Below are positions 6,221-6,303 of a stretch of DNA of 6,303 nucleotides, in pieces. Both the position numbers and the translations under genes were made by a program. The stretch is from Deltaproteobacteria bacterium. GTDB lineage: Bacteria > Desulfobacterota > Syntrophia > Syntrophales > UBA2210. Location of the stretch: the NCBI GenBank assembly GCA_011056825.1, contig DSBH01000114.1, forward strand, positions 1 to 6,303. Direction: 5' to 3'. Position 1 is the stretch's first letter. Each line of letters starts with the position of its first letter. The notes below the pieces were generated by a model that was given only the letters and a program-made list of their open reading frames with translations, did not search any database and was not told the origin of the DNA.

Positions 6221-6303
6221 AACGACGGAACTGTTGATACTTTTACCTCCCGGGGCCGCCCGATGAAGAAGATTCTTTGCCAGCGGTTCATACCGGCAGC
6301 GGC

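Noticed and set aside
6245..6253. GGGAGGT on the minus strand resembling a strong SD
   Set aside because: No ATG, GTG or TTG follows at a usable distance.
6263..6303. Plus-strand ATG beginning MKKILCQRFIPAA and running off the right edge
   Set aside because: It has no SD upstream and only 13 codons are visible, so a gene cannot be supported, though the start of a secreted or membrane protein is not excluded.
6152..6303. Upstream extension of the HPP frame to the right edge
   Set aside because: The frame is open but contains no usable start before TTG 6178, its residues are unlike the family, and ATG 6151 has a good SD.

Overview
This 6.3-kb chromosomal window has about 50-55% GC and looks like a Gram-negative bacterium. 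It encodes apolipoprotein N-acyltransferase, which is needed only where triacylated outer-membrane-type lipoproteins are made. The protein flavour (a CoA ligase starting with a CYDYQLTLDKLLL-like segment, an HPP membrane protein, a corC-lnt-prfB cluster) suggests a deltaproteobacterium / Desulfobacterota relative. That placement is inference from family resemblance, not a database result.

Left block (1-3660, minus strand): a four-gene cluster read right to left. It consists of an uncharacterised radical SAM protein, corC (CBS-domain protein, ybeX-like), lnt, and the start of prfB. Gaps are 62 nt and 15 nt, then an 11-nt overlap, so the last three genes are probably co-transcribed and partly translationally coupled. 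The prfB fragment carries the classical autoregulatory +1 programmed frameshift (CUU UGA C preceded by an internal Shine-Dalgarno-like element). It is read through only when RF2 is scarce. A naive ORF call misses this gene because the zero frame stops after 24 codons.

Middle (3582-3916): a divergent intergenic region. It holds a plausible sigma70-type promoter for the minus-strand cluster and a long imperfect inverted repeat in the leader of the plus-strand gene.

Right block (3917-6303): a plus-strand fatty-acyl-CoA-ligase-like AMP-forming enzyme (549 aa, all core motifs intact) converges on a minus-strand HPP-family integral membrane protein. A strong GC-rich hairpin separates the two stop codons and probably serves as a shared terminator. 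The final ~150 nt hold a perfect 12-bp palindrome next to a T-run (minus strand) and no confidently supported gene.

I see no mobile element, CRISPR array, tRNA or rRNA. The window is mostly housekeeping. The features most worth a second look are the prfB recoding site, the tiny ORF abutting corC, the unusual cysteine spacing in the radical SAM protein, and the leader inverted repeat.
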